Source: Streptomyces sp. CB01881 (GTDB lineage Bacteria; Actinomycetota; Actinomycetes; Streptomycetales; Streptomycetaceae). From it: DNA of 64,000 nt. Shown here piece after piece: positions 19,870 through 28,398 of the stretch. Each line of letters begins with the position of its first letter. Positions within the stretch are counted from its first letter, which is position 1. The stretch covers positions 10,217,919-10,281,918 of the forward strand of contig NZ_CP026498.1 in assembly GCF_002953255.1 (NCBI RefSeq). Reading direction: 5' to 3'. The notes beneath the pieces were generated by a model. It saw only the letters and a list, made by a program, of their open reading frames with translations. It ran no database searches and was not told the origin of the DNA. The translations under genes and the position numbers were made by a program.

Positions 19870-21711
19870 TCAGATCGTGAGGGTGACGTTGTATTCGGTC
19901 AGCCACCGGTTGAGCCAGACCGCGAGTTCCAGGCTTCCCCGGTCGTAGGAGCGGCTGACCACGCCCTGCGGCCGATCGAGCGCCGTCCGGGCCTTCCCGG
20001 CGTCGAGCAGGAGGTGGACGGGCGCACTCCGGTCGGCGAGGATCGCCGCCGTCTCCTTGCGCAGGCCCCGCTCATAGCCGGGGTCCTGGGTGGTCGGGTA
20101 GGGCGTCTTGTTCCGTTCGACGATCGAGGCCGGCAGCAGGTCGGCGGTGGCGGCGCGGAGCAGGCTCTTTTCCCGGCCGTCGAACGACTTCATGCTCCAC
20201 GGCACGTTCGCGACGTACTCGACGAGGCGGTGATCACAGAACGGCACGCGCACCTCCAGGCCGACCGCCATGCTCATCCGGTCCTTCCGGTCGAGCAGGG
20301 TCTGGACGAAGCGAGTGAGGTTGAGATACGTGATCTCCCGCATCCGGCGCTCCAGGCCGTCCTCACCGGGAAGAGCGGGTACCTCGTCGAGTGCCTCGCG
20401 ATAACGGGCCTCGCGGTAGCCGGGGAGGTCGAGCTTCTCGAGCAGACCGGAGTCGAGCAGCCGCAGGCCGCCGAAGTAGCGGGAGGACCCGGAGGTCAGC
20501 CACGGGAAGGTGTCCGCCTTGACGGCGCGCGGGTTGTGGAACCACCGGTAGCCGCCGAAGAGCTCGTCTGCCGACTCGCCGGAGAGCGCCACGGTGGAAT
20601 GCTGCCGGACGGCCTGGAACAGCAGGTAGAGGGAGGGCCACATGTCGCCCCAGTACGCGGGCGGCAGATCCGTGGCACGCAGCACGGCCGAGCGGACGGC
20701 CGGGTCGAGCAGCTCGCGGCTGTCGAGCAGGATCTCGGTGTGGTCCGCCTTCACGTGCCGGGCGAGCTCACGGGCGAAGGGCGCGTCGGCTTCGAGTCGC
20801 ACCGCGTCCGGCTCGAACCGGTCGGAGGCCGCCGAGAAGTCGACGGAGAACGAGCGGAGCCTCCCGGGGCCGACGGTGCCGGCCGCCAGCGCGGTGACGG
20901 CGGAGGAGTCGAGGCCCCCGGACAGCAGCGTGGCCAGCGGGACGTCCGACACCATCTGCCGCCGGACGGTGTCCTCCAGAAGTTCGCGCACCGTCCTGAC
21001 AGTGGTGTCGAGGTCGTCGGTGTGCGGCCTGGCCTCGAGCGACCAGTAGCGGTGCTTGGTCAGACCGGAGCGGGTGACCCGCACGATGTGCCCCGGCCGT
21101 ACCTCGTACATCCCGCGGAAGACGGCGTGCTCCGGCGTCTTCACCATGTCGAGCACTTCGCGCAGGCCGTCGGCGTCGACCTCCCTCGGCGCCAACGGGT
21201 TGGCGAGGATGGCCTTGGGCTCCGAGCCGAACAGGACACCGTCGCGGGTCGGGAAGTAGTAGAGCGGCTTGATGCCCATCCTGTCGCGGACCAGCAGCAG
21301 CTCCTGGCTTCGGGGATCCCACAGACCCAACCCGAACATTCCGTTGAGCCGCTCGGCGAACGAAGCACCCCATTGGAGATAGGCCCGTAGGACCACCTCG
21401 GTGTCGCTCTTCGTCCGGAATTCGTGGCCGAACGAGGCCAACTCCTGCCGCAGTTCACGGAAGTTGTAGATCTCGCCGCTGAAGGTGAGGACGATCTGGC
21501 CCGCGGCGCCGGTACCGCCCAACATCGGCTGCGTTCCGCCCTCGATGTCGATGACGGCCAGCCGGCGGTGCCCGAAGGCCGCGTGCCGATCCAGCCAGGT
21601 GCCCTCCGCGTCCGGGCCGCGACAGGCCAGCGTGTCCGTCATCGCACGCAATATCTCGTATTCCCGCGACAGGTCGCGACCGAAGTCGACCCACCCCGTT
21701 ACGCCGCACAT
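19870..21711 (-). CDS. asnB: Asparagine synthetase (glutamine-hydrolysing) family
   Basis: A 613-residue protein with the class II glutaminase domain (Cys2 in MCGVTGW, RGPDAEGTW, SGEIYNFRELR, SDTEVVL) followed by an ATP-pyrophosphatase domain with LLSGGLDSSAV. It adenylates a carboxylate and transfers ammonia from glutamine; in secondary metabolism such enzymes form amides on non-Asp acids or close lactam rings. Both active sites look intact. The gene is between the ACP and the HprK-like gene, so its substrate may be a cluster acid, for instance a phosphonate carboxylate or an ACP-derived acid. It is most likely dedicated to the cluster, not central metabolism. Confidence 0.9.
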   Translation of the reverse strand: MCGVTGWVDFGRDLSREYEILRAMTDTLACRGPDAEGTWLDRHAAFGHRRLAVIDIEGGTQPMLGGTGAAGQIVLTFSGEIYNFRELRQELASFGHEFRTKSDTEVVLRAYLQWGASFAERLNGMFGLGLWDPRSQELLLVRDRMGIKPLYYFPTRDGVLFGSEPKAILANPLAPREVDADGLREVLDMVKTPEHAVFRGMYEVRPGHIVRVTRSGLTKHRYWSLEARPHTDDLDTTVRTVRELLEDTVRRQMVSDVPLATLLSGGLDSSAVTALAAGTVGPGRLRSFSVDFSAASDRFEPDAVRLEADAPFARELARHVKADHTEILLDSRELLDPAVRSAVLRATDLPPAYWGDMWPSLYLLFQAVRQHSTVALSGESADELFGGYRWFHNPRAVKADTFPWLTSGSSRYFGGLRLLDSGLLEKLDLPGYREARYREALDEVPALPGEDGLERRMREITYLNLTRFVQTLLDRKDRMSMAVGLEVRVPFCDHRLVEYVANVPWSMKSFDGREKSLLRAATADLLPASIVERNKTPYPTTQDPGYERGLRKETAAILADRSAPVHLLLDAGKARTALDRPQGVVSRSYDRGSLELAVWLNRWLTEYNVTLTI

Positions 21712-21787
21712 CGAAATGTCACCTCTCCACTACGCAGGACCTGAGTCCCGGTCTGCATCGGACTGCTGGAATCGCGGAGCGCCTCTG

Positions 21788-22063
21788 CTAGGGCTTGCCG
21801 TGGGCTGCCGCGGCGATCGCCCGGCCCACCACCTGGACCAGCTGGGAGGGCGTTTCCGCCTCGATGCCGACGTCGTACGAGAGCCCGACGGAGTACTCCC
21901 GCTCGATCATCACGAATATGTTGAAGAGCGCCAGCGAGTCGATTCCGAGATCATCAAAAGCGACGTCGTCGATATTGCCGGAGAGGTCGATGTCGACGGA
22001 TTCATCCTGCTCCCCGCACTCTTGGAGAAGCTGCTTCAGACGGTCGAGAGAGAACTCGTTCAC
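21788..22063 (-). CDS. Acyl carrier protein
   Basis: A 91-residue acidic protein with the phosphopantetheine site DDLGIDSLALFN (Ser43) and a typical four-helix carrier layout. GTG 22063 is chosen because AAGGAAT lies just upstream; a longer reading to 22177 would add a non-ACP extension. It is the first gene of the minus-strand operon ACP-AsnB-HprK-like-AfsA-like-NDK-like. AfsA enzymes take acyl groups from ACP, so a pairing of this ACP with the AfsA-like protein is plausible. No ketosynthase or loading ligase is near, so the acyl chain must come from elsewhere. Confidence 0.92.
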   Translation of the reverse strand: MNEFSLDRLKQLLQECGEQDESVDIDLSGNIDDVAFDDLGIDSLALFNIFVMIEREYSVGLSYDVGIEAETPSQLVQVVGRAIAAAAHGKP

Positions 22064-22319
22064 CAGTATTCCTTCCGGTGGTTCCAGGGCGTCCGCCGGG
22101 CCGTTTTCCGACGTGGTTATCAGGGCGGGCGGGTATTTGGGTGAAGCCTTGCAAGGTCGCCCGAAAGCGTCAAGCACTTATCTGACGAAGGAAAGTGACG
22201 ATCGATCAGAACCCGATCGGCGTCGGGTGGTCTGCTACGATGACGCCGGTCCGGGCCCCGGCGGACAACTTGATGAACCTCACATTTTGACGAGTTATGA
22301 CTGAAGTCGGGAGATGTAT
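22064..22319. promoter_or_regulatory. Divergent promoter region between the ACP operon and dxr
   Basis: A 256-bp spacer with lower GC than its flanks separates the start of the minus-strand ACP operon from the plus-strand dxr. Promoters in both directions must lie here. A CGGGAG ribosome site precedes the dxr ATG at 22320. No clear -35/-10 pair or operator is evident. Confidence 0.55.
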
Positions 22320-23510
22320 ATGAAAACGGTCGGAATTCTGGGATCCACCGGGTCGGTCGGTACCCAGGCCGTGGATGTGGTCCGGCGCAACACGGACAAG
22401 TTCAAGGTGCTCGCCCTGGCGGCGGGCGGGGGACGTGTCGGGCTGCTCGCGGAGCAGGTCCTCGACCTGAGCCCCGTGGTGGTGGCGGTCGCCGGTGAGG
22501 GCGCGGCCGACGAGCTGCCCGCAGCCCTCGCGGCCGAGGCGAGCCGGCGCGGCCTCTCCGCGACCGACTGGTCGGTGCCGAAGATTCTCTCCGGTCCCGC
22601 CGGCGTTGAGGAGGTGGCGGCCTACCCGGTGGACGTCATGCTCAACGGCATCACCGGAGCGCTGGGCCTCACGTCCACGCTCGCGACCCTGCGCGCGGGG
22701 ACGACGCTCGCTCTCGCCAACAAGGAATCGCTGATCGTCGGCGGTGAACTGGTGAAGCGGGAGGCGCGGCCCGGGCAGATCGTCCCGGTCGACTCCGAGC
22801 ACTCCGCACTGGCGCAGGCCCTGCGCGCCGGCGCCCGTGAGGAGGTCCGCAGGCTGGTGCTGACCGCCACCGGGGGCCCCTTCAGGGGGCGGGGCCGTGC
22901 CGAACTGGCGGACGTGACCGTGGCCGAGGCACTCGCCCACCCCACCTGGTCCATGGGGCCGGTGATCTCGATCAACTCCGCGACGCTGGTGAACAAGGGG
23001 CTTGAGGTCATCGAGGCGCATCTGCTGTTCGACGTCCCCTACGAGGACATCCTCGTCATGGTCCACCCCCAGTCGACGATCCACTCGATGGTGGAGTTCG
23101 TCGACGGTTCGACCATCGCCCAGGTGAGTCCGCCCGACATGCGGCTGCCGATCGCGCTGGGGCTGTCCTGGCCCGAGCGGGTGCCTGGAGCCGCGAGGGC
23201 GTTCGACTGGACGCAGAACCAATCCTGGGAGCTGTTCCCCCTGGACGATGAGGCGTTTCCGTCCGTCGGTCTGGCACGGCACGTCGGCAGCCTGGGCGGC
23301 AGTGCGCCGGCAGTCTTCAACGCGGCCAACGAGGTGTGCGTCGACGCCTTCCTGGCCGGCCGACTGCCGTTCCTGTCCATCGTGGACACGGTCGCCAGGG
23401 TGGTCTCCGAGCTCGGTGACCCCGCCGCGGACAGTCTGGAGACGATTCTGGCGGCCGATGCCTGGGCGCGGGCACGCGCCCAGGAACTCAACGGCGCTGC
23501 GCACCGGTAG
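22320..23510 (+). CDS. dxr: 1-Deoxy-D-xylulose-5-phosphate reductoisomerase, candidate resistant second copy
   Basis: A 396-residue full-length Dxr of the MEP isoprenoid pathway. Visible are the NADPH loop LGSTGSVGTQ, ANKESLIVGG, the metal ligands in PVDSEHSA, the flap HPTWSMG and SATLVNKGLE with the phosphate-binding Ser, Asn and Lys. The block that reads TASGGPFR in other actinomycete Dxr proteins reads TATGGPFR here, so Thr184 replaces the Ser equivalent to E. coli Ser186, which contacts the phosphonate of fosmidomycin. The gene stands alone on the plus strand inside a minus-strand phosphonate cluster. Self-resistance to a Dxr inhibitor is the favoured role; boosting precursor supply for the terpene cassette 6 kb away is the alternative. 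Confidence 0.95.
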   Translation: MKTVGILGSTGSVGTQAVDVVRRNTDKFKVLALAAGGGRVGLLAEQVLDLSPVVVAVAGEGAADELPAALAAEASRRGLSATDWSVPKILSGPAGVEEVAAYPVDVMLNGITGALGLTSTLATLRAGTTLALANKESLIVGGELVKREARPGQIVPVDSEHSALAQALRAGAREEVRRLVLTATGGPFRGRGRAELADVTVAEALAHPTWSMGPVISINSATLVNKGLEVIEAHLLFDVPYEDILVMVHPQSTIHSMVEFVDGSTIAQVSPPDMRLPIALGLSWPERVPGAARAFDWTQNQSWELFPLDDEAFPSVGLARHVGSLGGSAPAVFNAANEVCVDAFLAGRLPFLSIVDTVARVVSELGDPAADSLETILAADAWARARAQELNGAAHR

Positions 23511-23675
23511 CTCCGCGACGACTCCGCCGCCAGACCGCGGTCCCGGCAACCGGCTCACCGTCTGCCTCGGGTCCTCAACCGCGGTCCCTGATCTCGCGTT
23601 GATGACGGAGCGTCCTTCCTTGCGTCGGCCGTGCGTGTCCGGTGGGCGGCGTTCTCATCGCGGTGCCTTGCGTTC

Positions 23676-24653
23676 CTACGAGGAGACCACCAGGAGCCGC
23701 CGCTCGCGGAAGCCATCACCGTTGAATGCGTCGAGGAGTCCCGGCTCCGGCTTGCCGGAGAGGAGCAGCAGGTCGTGGCCGGGGCTCGATGCGGCTGCCG
23801 GCCACGACAGCGGCTCACCACGACGGCCGCCCCAGGTGACCACCAGCGAGGGGTCCGACAGGGACCGCAGGCTGAGGAACCTGTCGGCGAACTCACCCGC
23901 GAGGTTGGGATCGAGAACCTGGGAGGGGACGACGCCGAACCCCAGACGGCTCTTGAAGTTGAACAGGCCGGGTTGAACGACATGCCCGAAGAGCGAGGGG
24001 TCGTTGCCCAACGACGCGAACTCCAGCCCGTGGTCACGGGCGAACCGGAAGGCCTCGCCGTAGGCGGCCCGCATCACCCGGCCGGAACGCGCGTCGGCGG
24101 ACGCCGCGGAGAACCGCATCTGCAGCACCGACTCTCCCCGGCGTACCCGCCAGAGGGAGCCGGCCACCATGGCCTCACCGGCGTAGACGCAGACACTGAC
24201 GTGGTCGGGGGCGGCTGCGAGCAGACGCTCACGCTCGCGGCGCGCGAAGTTCTTGCCGCGTGGCATCCCCGCGATCTGCTCGTCGTACACGTCGAGGAAG
24301 GCGTCGAGAACGTCCTCGGCCAGGCCTTGCCGGACCTCCGCGCGGAGCTGCTGTTCCTGGACGAACCGGCGCGCCAGCCGTCCGTTCCTCCGCTCGGTAC
24401 GGGAGAGCCCGGACTCGAACTCCTCCTCTGAATCCCTCACCTGGGCGCACCAGTTCACCCACCTCGGCCGGGCGGTGAAGCCGAGTTCCGCCAGAGCGGC
24501 GCCGTCGAGACCTTCGGAGCCGGTCAGCCTGGCGATGTCGACGGGCCGGTCGCACGTCGTCCACGTCCGGCTCGCCGCTTCCTGCTGGTCGACCAGCGCG
24601 ACGACGAGGCCGTCCTGCTCAACGATCTCCAACTCCGGCTCCTTCCAGGGCAT
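23676..24653 (-). CDS. GNAT-fold acyltransferase-like protein
   Basis: A 325-residue protein resembling FemAB/BioF2-type double-GNAT acyltransferases: an N-terminal half of unknown detail, then VSVCVYAGEAMVAGSLWRVRRGESVLQMRFSAASADA, a typical GNAT core strand-turn, and a C-terminal FARDHGLEFASLGNDPSLFGHVVQ block. No classic acetyl-CoA loop (Q/RxxGxG/A) is obvious, so the donor is uncertain. ATG 24653 overlaps the MFS gene by 35 bp, indicating one transcript. With an N-hydroxylase in the same operon, N-acylation of a hydroxylamine to a hydroxamate, as FrbF does in FR-900098 biosynthesis, is a fitting but unproven role. Confidence 0.65.
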   Translation of the reverse strand: MPWKEPELEIVEQDGLVVALVDQQEAASRTWTTCDRPVDIARLTGSEGLDGAALAELGFTARPRWVNWCAQVRDSEEEFESGLSRTERRNGRLARRFVQEQQLRAEVRQGLAEDVLDAFLDVYDEQIAGMPRGKNFARRERERLLAAAPDHVSVCVYAGEAMVAGSLWRVRRGESVLQMRFSAASADARSGRVMRAAYGEAFRFARDHGLEFASLGNDPSLFGHVVQPGLFNFKSRLGFGVVPSQVLDPNLAGEFADRFLSLRSLSDPSLVVTWGGRRGEPLSWPAAASSPGHDLLLLSGKPEPGLLDAFNGDGFRERRLLVVSS

Positions 24654-25875
24654 CGACCGCCGGGAGGCGTTCGCTGTGGCGGGTGTAGACGGCCCAGATG
24701 ACGACTGCCACGGTCCAGATGCCCAGGGCCGGCAGCCACCGCAGATAGCCGTCGAGACGGCTCGCTCCGGCGAAGAGGAAGCCGGACAGCGGCACGGCCC
24801 CGGTGATGAACATCCGGATGGTCGCGTTCGCGCGGCCCGCGACCTCCACCGGGATCGTCTCCTGCCGGTAGGTGATGGAGGCGACGTTGCTCACGGCGAC
24901 CGCCAGGCACTCGAAGACGTAGCCGGTGAGCTTCGTCGGAAGGGCCGGGGTCGCGACGAGCACGAGACCGGCGAGTGCGGTCACCTGACAGGCCAGGATC
25001 CGGCGCTCGGGGCTCCAGGCCGGAAGGATCCGCGGGGCCATCCGGCTGGCCACCGCACCGGCGAACAGGCCGATCGCCATCACCCCGGAGATCACCTTGG
25101 CATTGATGCCCTGCTGTCCGAACTCCGTGACCAGCACCGGCTCCAGCTGGCCGATGGCGAGGTTGGTCATCGACATCGTCACCACCAACCAGATGATCTC
25201 GGGCTTGACGGCCCAGCGGAATCCCATCGCGACATCGCGGCGGATGGACATCTTCTGGTAGCTGGCCGGCACCCTGGGCAGCAGCAGCGCCAGCAGGGCC
25301 GCACCGCTGTACAGAGCGGCGATGCACAGTGAAGCGGAGGCCGGTCCCAATGCCGAGAACGCCGCACCGCCGATGAGGAGGCCGCCGACCTTGGAGAACT
25401 CGATCGCCGAGTTGAGCTTTGCCACCGCGGCCGGGCGGGCAGGCGCACTGATCAGTTTCGGGATGAGGACGAACTGCCCGGTGATGTTGCTCGCGACACC
25501 GCCGAACCCGGACAGGAGAACGAGAAGCGCGACCGACACCTGGCTGTTCAGCGAGACCGCCAGCAGGGCGAGGCAGACGGCCTGCTGCACCTGGGCCAGC
25601 GCGAACACCGCACGCCGGTCGAAGCGGTCGATGAGCGCCCCGAGGAACGGCGACCAGATGTAGGTGATCCCGCGCAGCGAGAACGAGATCAGGGACATCG
25701 CGACGGAGTCCGTCTGCTTGAGGACCGCCAGCGGAACCACGATCCCGAGCTGCCAGTCCGCCACCTTCGAAGAAATCGACGATGCGATGAGGATCCGCAG
25801 GATGCGCGAGTCCGTCGCCGGTGTCGGTGCGGCGTGCTCAGCCACTGCAGGTGGCCTTGCGCGGTCAGTTGGCAT
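24619..25875 (-). CDS. Major facilitator superfamily exporter
   Basis: A 418-residue membrane protein with about 12 hydrophobic segments and a cytoplasmic start. It shows the MFS loop 2-3 motif in GALIDRFDRRAVFALAQ and follows the MFS_3/enterobactin-exporter style of drug efflux proteins. It lies in the pepM operon between the N-hydroxylase and the acyltransferase-like gene. The likely job is export of the finished phosphonate, which also contributes to self-protection. The start at ATG 25875 gives a plausible 20-residue cytoplasmic N-terminus. Confidence 0.88.
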   Translation of the reverse strand: MPTDRARPPAVAEHAAPTPATDSRILRILIASSISSKVADWQLGIVVPLAVLKQTDSVAMSLISFSLRGITYIWSPFLGALIDRFDRRAVFALAQVQQAVCLALLAVSLNSQVSVALLVLLSGFGGVASNITGQFVLIPKLISAPARPAAVAKLNSAIEFSKVGGLLIGGAAFSALGPASASLCIAALYSGAALLALLLPRVPASYQKMSIRRDVAMGFRWAVKPEIIWLVVTMSMTNLAIGQLEPVLVTEFGQQGINAKVISGVMAIGLFAGAVASRMAPRILPAWSPERRILACQVTALAGLVLVATPALPTKLTGYVFECLAVAVSNVASITYRQETIPVEVAGRANATIRMFITGAVPLSGFLFAGASRLDGYLRWLPALGIWTVAVVIWAVYTRHSERLPAVDALEGAGVGDR

Positions 25876-25930
25876 AGAACGTACTCCGTGGCGGTCGGTG
25901 GGGGAGAGAGTGAGAGGGCATGGGGAGGTG

Positions 25931-27202
25931 TCAGTCCTGACCCAGGGCCCAGGACGTGATACTCGTGGCCCCGTTGACGCGGAACTGCTCCCGGCCGAGG
26001 ATCGAGTTCAGGATCCGTGCGCTGCGCCATGCGGACAGGCTCAGGTTGGGATCGGCGATGCCGTGGGAGTTCTCCGCGAAGCTCTGGACGTAGATCCGGA
26101 GGTCCGAAGGGCCGTCCCATTCCAGGGAGTAGTCCTCATGCACCTCGAACCCGTCCGCCCGCACGGTGATCCGCTCCCGGAGGGGTTCGAGATAGTCGGG
26201 GAACCTGCTGCGGTAGCCGGTGCAGAACACGACCACGTCCACCGTGCAGTGCTCCTGGCGATTCCGGTCCGCGTCGTGAAGGTCCACGACGAGCGCCTCG
26301 CCCTCGCGGCGGAGGTCCGCCACCCGGTGGTTGGCCACCAGCCGGTGGCGGAGCGGGCCCCCGGCGATGTCCAACTGGTACAGCCGTCGGTAGATCTTCC
26401 GCAGCAAGGACTCCGACACACCGTCGCTGGCCAGACGCTGGCTTCCGAGCACGACGGCGCGGCGCTCTGCGGAGAGCGATCGGAAGTGGTCCACGTACGA
26501 CGGCGCGAACCACTCGTTCGTGAACGGGGAGTCGTCCATGGGCAGGAACCCGGCGCGGCTGGAGACCCAGGTGAGCGACTCGGGAAGGGAAGTGTCGTCG
26601 GAGAGAAGGTAGTTGACGACCTCTGCGCCGCTCTGTCCGCCGCCCACGACCATGACGCGCCGGCCGCTCGTGGCCGGGCGGACCTGCATGAGGTCACTGC
26701 TGTGGAGTACCTGGCCGCCTCGCAGGCCGACGGCGAAGTCCGGGAGGTGCGGCTCCTTCCCCGAACCCAGGGCCAGGGTGGTGGTCCTGGCGGTCTCACC
26801 GCTCTCGCACGTGACCTCGAAGCAGCCGTCGCCCAGCGTCACCGACTTCACCGACTGATCCCAGCGGATCGACGGCAGCTGCTCGGCGACCCACTGGTAG
26901 TACTGCTCGAACTCCATGCGGGAGGAATTGAGTCCGTTGGCGATCAGGGCACTGTAGATGCGACCCTTGTGGTGAAGGAAGTTCAGGTAGGAGTAGGCGC
27001 TCGTCGGATCGGCGAGCGTGACCAGGTCCTTGAGAAACGAGACCTGGAGGTCGGCCTCGGGGAGCATGAGTCCCGGATGCCACTGAAAGCGCGGCTTGAC
27101 GTCGAAGAAGCGCGTCGTGAGTCCGCCGGCGGACTGTGCGAGGGCGGCGAGACTCAGGTTGAAGGGACCCACCCCGATCCCGACGGCATCGAAGCTCTGC
27201 AC
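25931..27202 (-). CDS. Flavin-dependent N-monooxygenase (lysine/ornithine N-hydroxylase family)
   Basis: A 423-residue enzyme of the SidA/IucD/PvdA family. The FAD motif GIGVGPFNLSLA, the early WHPGLMLP substrate-loop sequence, the NADPH motif VVGGGQSGAEVV and the C-terminal VVFCTGYRSRFP (ATGY-type) are all present. The family hydroxylates primary amines with FAD, NADPH and O2, usually for hydroxamates; FrbG of the FR-900098 pathway is a member that acts on an aminophosphonate conjugate. GTG 27202 is preferred since GAGAGGAG lies 8 bp upstream; GTG 27220 would include that site in the coding region. Its location directly after ppd suggests an aminophosphonate substrate. The amine source is not encoded nearby. 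Confidence 0.93.
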   Translation of the reverse strand: MQSFDAVGIGVGPFNLSLAALAQSAGGLTTRFFDVKPRFQWHPGLMLPEADLQVSFLKDLVTLADPTSAYSYLNFLHHKGRIYSALIANGLNSSRMEFEQYYQWVAEQLPSIRWDQSVKSVTLGDGCFEVTCESGETARTTTLALGSGKEPHLPDFAVGLRGGQVLHSSDLMQVRPATSGRRVMVVGGGQSGAEVVNYLLSDDTSLPESLTWVSSRAGFLPMDDSPFTNEWFAPSYVDHFRSLSAERRAVVLGSQRLASDGVSESLLRKIYRRLYQLDIAGGPLRHRLVANHRVADLRREGEALVVDLHDADRNRQEHCTVDVVVFCTGYRSRFPDYLEPLRERITVRADGFEVHEDYSLEWDGPSDLRIYVQSFAENSHGIADPNLSLSAWRSARILNSILGREQFRVNGATSITSWALGQD

Positions 27203-27216
27203 CGTAGACTCCTCTC

Positions 27217-28398
27217 TCACGGCCTGTCCCGGCCCGGTGGGCGGACGGCCGGCGCGCTCGGATCGACATGACTGTTGGTCAGAGACGCTTCCCCCGAGCG
27301 GTGTTCGGTTTCAAGGCGGGCCGCGAAGCCGTCCCGGATCTCGTCGGTGGTCATCGCGGCCGTGGCGCGGGAGAAGGTCGACGTCCCTCCACCCGCCACC
27401 TTCGCGACGATGAGGTGGGGACCGCTCGACCTGAGGGCCTTCGCGAGTGCGGCGGTCACCTCGTCGACGGACCGGCACTCCTGCGCCGACACGTAGCCGA
27501 CGGACCGGGCCACTCCGGCGAAGTCCGTCGAGTGGGAGGTGGTCGCCTGCCCGCCGGTCGACTCGTACGTCCCGTTGTCGAACACGAGGTGGACGAGGCC
27601 GGCCGGTGCGCAGGCTCCCACTGAGGAGAGCGTGCCCAGGTGCATGATGGCCGCGCCGTCGCCGTCGAGCACGACCACCGGCCGCGCCGTCGACTGCAGG
27701 GCGACACCCAGGGCGAACGCGGCCGCGTGGCCCATCGACCCCTGCATGTAGAAGTGGTTCTTGGAGCCGGTGACACCGAACAGTTCACGGGAGGTGTAGC
27801 CGGTCGTCGACACGACGGCGGCGTCGCCGAGCAGGGGCTCGATCGCGCGGAGTACCTCGACGCGGCTGACACCCGTCACAACCGGGTGGGCCTCCGGCCG
27901 GTGACTCTCAATGGCCCCCTTCTGGGCCAGGACGAACACGCTCCTCCGGGCGGCCAGGTGCTCCTCGGCCCGGTCGAGCGCGGAACCGAGCTCCGTGGCG
28001 TCGGCCGGCACAGTGATGTGAGGCACGCCCACGGCGTCCAGCAGCTTGTGGGTGGCCGTACCCATGACCGCGTGCTGGGGTTCGTCCTCCGACGGATCGG
28101 GCCAGCCGCGCAGGCTCATGAAGACCAGGACGGGGATTCCGTACGTCTGGACGAGCGAGGTCAGCGGATTGATGAGGTTGCCGAGGCCGGAGTTCTGGGC
28201 GATGACCGCCGATCGCCGGCCGGCGACGCTCGCACCGGCGGCCGCCGCGAGCGCGGCGCCCTCGTTGGCGGCCGGTAGGTACTTCCCCTCGCGGGTCAGT
28301 CGCTCGATCGGCCCGGAGAAGTACGAGCACGGCACGCCCGCGACGAAGGTGACACCGTGTTCCTGCAGCGTGTCACAGAAGTTGTCGTTGGAGATCAT
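27217..28398 (-). CDS. ppd: Phosphonopyruvate decarboxylase
   Basis: A 393-residue ThDP-dependent enzyme. The N-terminal half begins with GVTFVAGVPCSYFSGPI and has the catalytic Glu in AANEGAALAAAAG; the C-terminal half has LDGDGAAIMHLG followed by VFDNGTYESTGGQ (the GDG...N ThDP/Mg motif). This is the standard single-chain Ppd layout. It decarboxylates phosphonopyruvate to phosphonoacetaldehyde and so drives the unfavourable PEP mutase step forward. ATG 28398 overlaps the pepM stop (ATGA), so the two are translated together. The tail of about 30 polar residues is longer than usual. Confidence 0.95.
   Translation of the reverse strand: MISNDNFCDTLQEHGVTFVAGVPCSYFSGPIERLTREGKYLPAANEGAALAAAAGASVAGRRSAVIAQNSGLGNLINPLTSLVQTYGIPVLVFMSLRGWPDPSEDEPQHAVMGTATHKLLDAVGVPHITVPADATELGSALDRAEEHLAARRSVFVLAQKGAIESHRPEAHPVVTGVSRVEVLRAIEPLLGDAAVVSTTGYTSRELFGVTGSKNHFYMQGSMGHAAAFALGVALQSTARPVVVLDGDGAAIMHLGTLSSVGACAPAGLVHLVFDNGTYESTGGQATTSHSTDFAGVARSVGYVSAQECRSVDEVTAALAKALRSSGPHLIVAKVAGGGTSTFSRATAAMTTDEIRDGFAARLETEHRSGEASLTNSHVDPSAPAVRPPGRDRP

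Noticed and set aside
19198..21390. Long plus-strand frame opposite asnB and the HprK-like gene
   Set aside because: The minus-strand genes have full domain matches; the plus frame is a compositional shadow.
18835..21711. Lasso-peptide reading of AsnB plus HprK-like kinase
   Set aside because: Lasso clusters have an AsnB-like cyclase and sometimes an HprK-like kinase, but no leader peptidase, RRE protein or precursor peptide is seen, and the operon contains an ACP and an AfsA-like gene.
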